DNA from: Nitrospinaceae bacterium
GTDB lineage: Bacteria; Nitrospinota; Nitrospinia; Nitrospinales; VA-1
Assembly (NCBI GenBank): GCA_029937655.1
Contig: JAPYPK010000029.1
Location: forward strand, 1 to 15,405
Direction: 5' to 3'
DNA length: 15,405 nucleotides
Part shown: positions 14,535 through 15,405 of the stretch, piece by piece
How the letters are laid out: each line of letters opens with the position of its first letter
Numbering within the stretch: the first letter of the stretch is position 1
Made by a program: the position numbers and the translations under genes
Notes under the pieces: generated by a model
What the model was told of the DNA's origin: nothing
Database searches by the model: none
The model's input: the letters and a program-made list of their open reading frames with translations, nothing else

Positions 14535-14951
14535 TCACACGCAGTTTGGGCGCACGCCAGTAGGATCTAGCTTAAACCGAAAGTTAGTGTTCTCTTTAAT
14601 GTGCTCAAGAAGGTCATCATAACTTTTGAAGTGATCGCTAAATCCATAGTCATCGCCTGTGTATTCACAGTTTTCCACGCTATGCTCTTTGCATAGATAT
14701 GGCCTGTCTTCATAAATTCCACACTTGTTATCAGGAGTCAAGAAATTGCACCGAGTATGGATCATAATGTACCATTGGTTTCGGTAAACATAGATTGATA
14801 CTTTTTCGTGAGCAAGTTTCCACAATAGACTTTCGTAGTCCTTGCGATTTTCGGGTTCATCTATTCCAAAAGCAAAATAATTACAGCAGAATGCAGGAAG
14901 GCATTTTTCGCATTGGGGAGTGTCATCCCGAGCATTGTTGTTGTTTGCCAT
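14535..14951 (-). CDS. Cysteine-cluster protein, YkgJ-like (putative metal or Fe-S binding)
   Basis: A 138-residue soluble protein reading toward rplQ, with ATG at 14951-14949 and TGA at 14537-14535. It has CEKC and CC near the N-terminus (Cys 14, 17, 22, 23), then Cys 68, Cys 77 followed by GIYEDRPYLC (Cys 87) and Cys 95, plus Cys 137. This is the pattern of the YkgJ family of cysteine-cluster proteins (CxxC...CC and C(x)IYxxRPxxC), thought to bind zinc or an iron-sulfur cluster; their function is unsettled. There is no signal peptide or membrane span. No Shine-Dalgarno site is visible before the start. It is not part of the ribosomal operon, since the strand is opposite. Confidence 0.85.
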   Translation of the reverse strand: MANNNNARDDTPQCEKCLPAFCCNYFAFGIDEPENRKDYESLLWKLAHEKVSIYVYRNQWYIMIHTRCNFLTPDNKCGIYEDRPYLCKEHSVENCEYTGDDYGFSDHFKSYDDLLEHIKENTNFRFKLDPTGVRPNCV

Positions 14952-14984
14952 AAATATTTAATTAACTTACTGCTAAAAAGTTAT

Positions 14985-15013
14985 TGCTACTTCTAGAGCC
15001 TTACTAGGTAGCA
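14985..15013 (-). promoter_or_regulatory. Stem-loop in the likely 5' leader of the YkgJ-like gene
   Basis: TGCTAC (14985-14990) pairs with GTAGCA (15008-15013), and inside it CTAG (14993-14996) pairs with CTAG (15004-15007), leaving a two-base bulge and a seven-base loop. The stem totals ten pairs. It ends 33 bases upstream of the ATG of the - strand gene. No strong T-tract follows, so an attenuator is possible but unproven. Confidence 0.4.
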
Positions 15014-15041
15014 GGTTTGCAAGAGGTGATGCGGTTTGCAA
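15014..15041. repeat. Direct repeat GGTTTGCAA, 19-base period
   Basis: GGTTTGCAA occurs at 15014-15022 and 15033-15041, about two helical turns apart, and a related AGTTTGC is at 15114-15120. Spaced same-face repeats suggest a protein binding site; no regulator is identified. Confidence 0.4.
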
Positions 15042-15072
15042 TATTTTTTTATATATTACAGAAAAGTTATTC

Positions 15073-15101
15073 AATATACCATGATGTGCTTTATAAGTTA
15101 A
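15073..15101 (-). promoter_or_regulatory. Candidate promoter for the YkgJ-like gene
   Basis: Read on the - strand, TTAACT (15101-15096) and TATATT (15078-15073) are separated by 17 bases, matching four and five of six positions of the sigma-70 boxes. The resulting leader would be roughly 115 bases and include the direct repeat and hairpin. In AT-rich DNA such matches are frequent. Confidence 0.25.
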
Positions 15102-15218
15102 GAAAGTAACAACAGTTTGCGATAATGACCGAAACTTTCAAAGAGAATGATTAAAGATCGCGTAAAGTCGTTTTATTCGCCAAAACCATAGTTGGATGTT
15201 AAGAGTAGGCTGTCATTT

Positions 15219-15261
15219 TTAAATATGATTTAATGCTTTTGAGTTTTAAAGTCATTAAAAC
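15219..15261. repeat. Two adjacent AT-rich palindromes
   Basis: TTAAAT-atg-ATTTAA (15219-15233) and GTTTTAA-agtca-TTAAAAC (15243-15261) are both perfect dyads, ten bases apart at their edges. They may be operator half-sites for a downstream + strand gene or chance in AT-rich sequence. Confidence 0.3.
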
Positions 15262-15346
15262 AAACTACTTCCAATGGCACCGAGCAATAAAATATGAATG
15301 AATAGAAAAAAGCAGGGGAAGGAAGGTAGCATAATAGGTGTCTCCC

Positions 15347-15403
15347 ATGGACATATCAGACCCCGTTAAAGGTAAAATTCTAAGCACGTTTTTTATGGGG
15401 TAA
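15347..15403 (+). other. Short possible ORF at the right edge
   Basis: Eighteen codons (MDISDPVKGKILSTFFMG) follow AGGTG (15336-15340) with a six-base spacing. The stop TAA (15401-15403) shares its A with an ATG at 15403-15405, the last bases of the window. It could be a leader peptide coupled to a gene outside the window, or nothing. Confidence 0.2.
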
Positions 15404-15405
15404 TG

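Larger units (their letters stand above)
14952..15405. other. AT-rich non-coding region upstream of the YkgJ-like gene
   Basis: About 450 bases with no convincing gene on either strand and no tRNA-like structure. It contains a hairpin (14985-15013), a direct repeat (15014-15041), a possible promoter toward the YkgJ-like gene, two AT-rich dyads (15219-15261) and a short ORF at the right edge. Its layout suits a regulatory region between divergent transcription units, if a + strand gene starts just outside the window. Confidence 0.5.

Noticed and set aside
15389..15395. T6A run resembling a -1 frameshift heptamer in the edge ORF
   Set aside because: The zero frame reads TTT-TTT-A, not the phase required for simultaneous slippage.
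15265..15405. A 46-codon open frame on the - strand entering from the right edge
   Set aside because: Composition and lack of any recognisable motif suggest chance; it could only be judged with sequence beyond the window.

Overview
The window is a bacterial S10-spc-alpha ribosomal protein supercluster read on the + strand, with one unrelated gene on the - strand and a non-coding flank after it. It starts inside rpsJ. The order is rpsJ-rplC-rplD-rplW-rplB-rpsS-rplV-rpsC-rplP-rpmC-rpsQ (S10 block), rplN-rplX-rplE-rpsN-rpsH-rplF-rplR-rpsE-rplO-secY-adk (spc block) and infA-rpmJ-rpsM-rpsK-rpsD-rpoA-rplQ (alpha block). Gaps run from 4-base overlaps to 81 bases, and no convincing internal promoter or intrinsic terminator was seen, so long polycistronic transcription is likely.

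Organism: Bacteria, AT-leaning, with conventional order. Zinc-type S14, S4, L24 and Adk are present. The usual slots of rpmD (L30, between rpsE and rplO) and map (between adk and infA) are empty. The style of SecY, L3 and Adk is compatible with a deltaproteobacterial, SAR324 or Nitrospinota-like lineage, but this is a weak impression from sequence alone.

The genes build the core of both ribosomal subunits. They also supply initiation factor IF-1, the RNA polymerase alpha subunit, the SecY channel and adenylate kinase, so translation, transcription, secretion and nucleotide balance are expressed together. Overlapping or abutting stops and starts (rplD/rplW, rplW/rplB, rplN/rplX, rplX/rplE, rplO/secY, adk/infA) point to translational coupling.

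From 14535 to 14951 a cysteine-cluster protein of the YkgJ type runs convergently. From 14952 to 15405 there is an AT-rich non-coding stretch with a hairpin, a 9-bp direct repeat and two AT-rich dyads, ending in a very short possible ORF.

No clearly new multi-gene system is visible. The oddities are fine-scale: L36 lacking one zinc cysteine; a changed L22 tunnel hairpin tip; Adk with Asn for the P-loop-proximal Asp of STGD; L17 with an 82-residue lysine-rich tail; and several intergenic gaps spanned by micro-ORFs that begin at or near the upstream stop and end at the next start.
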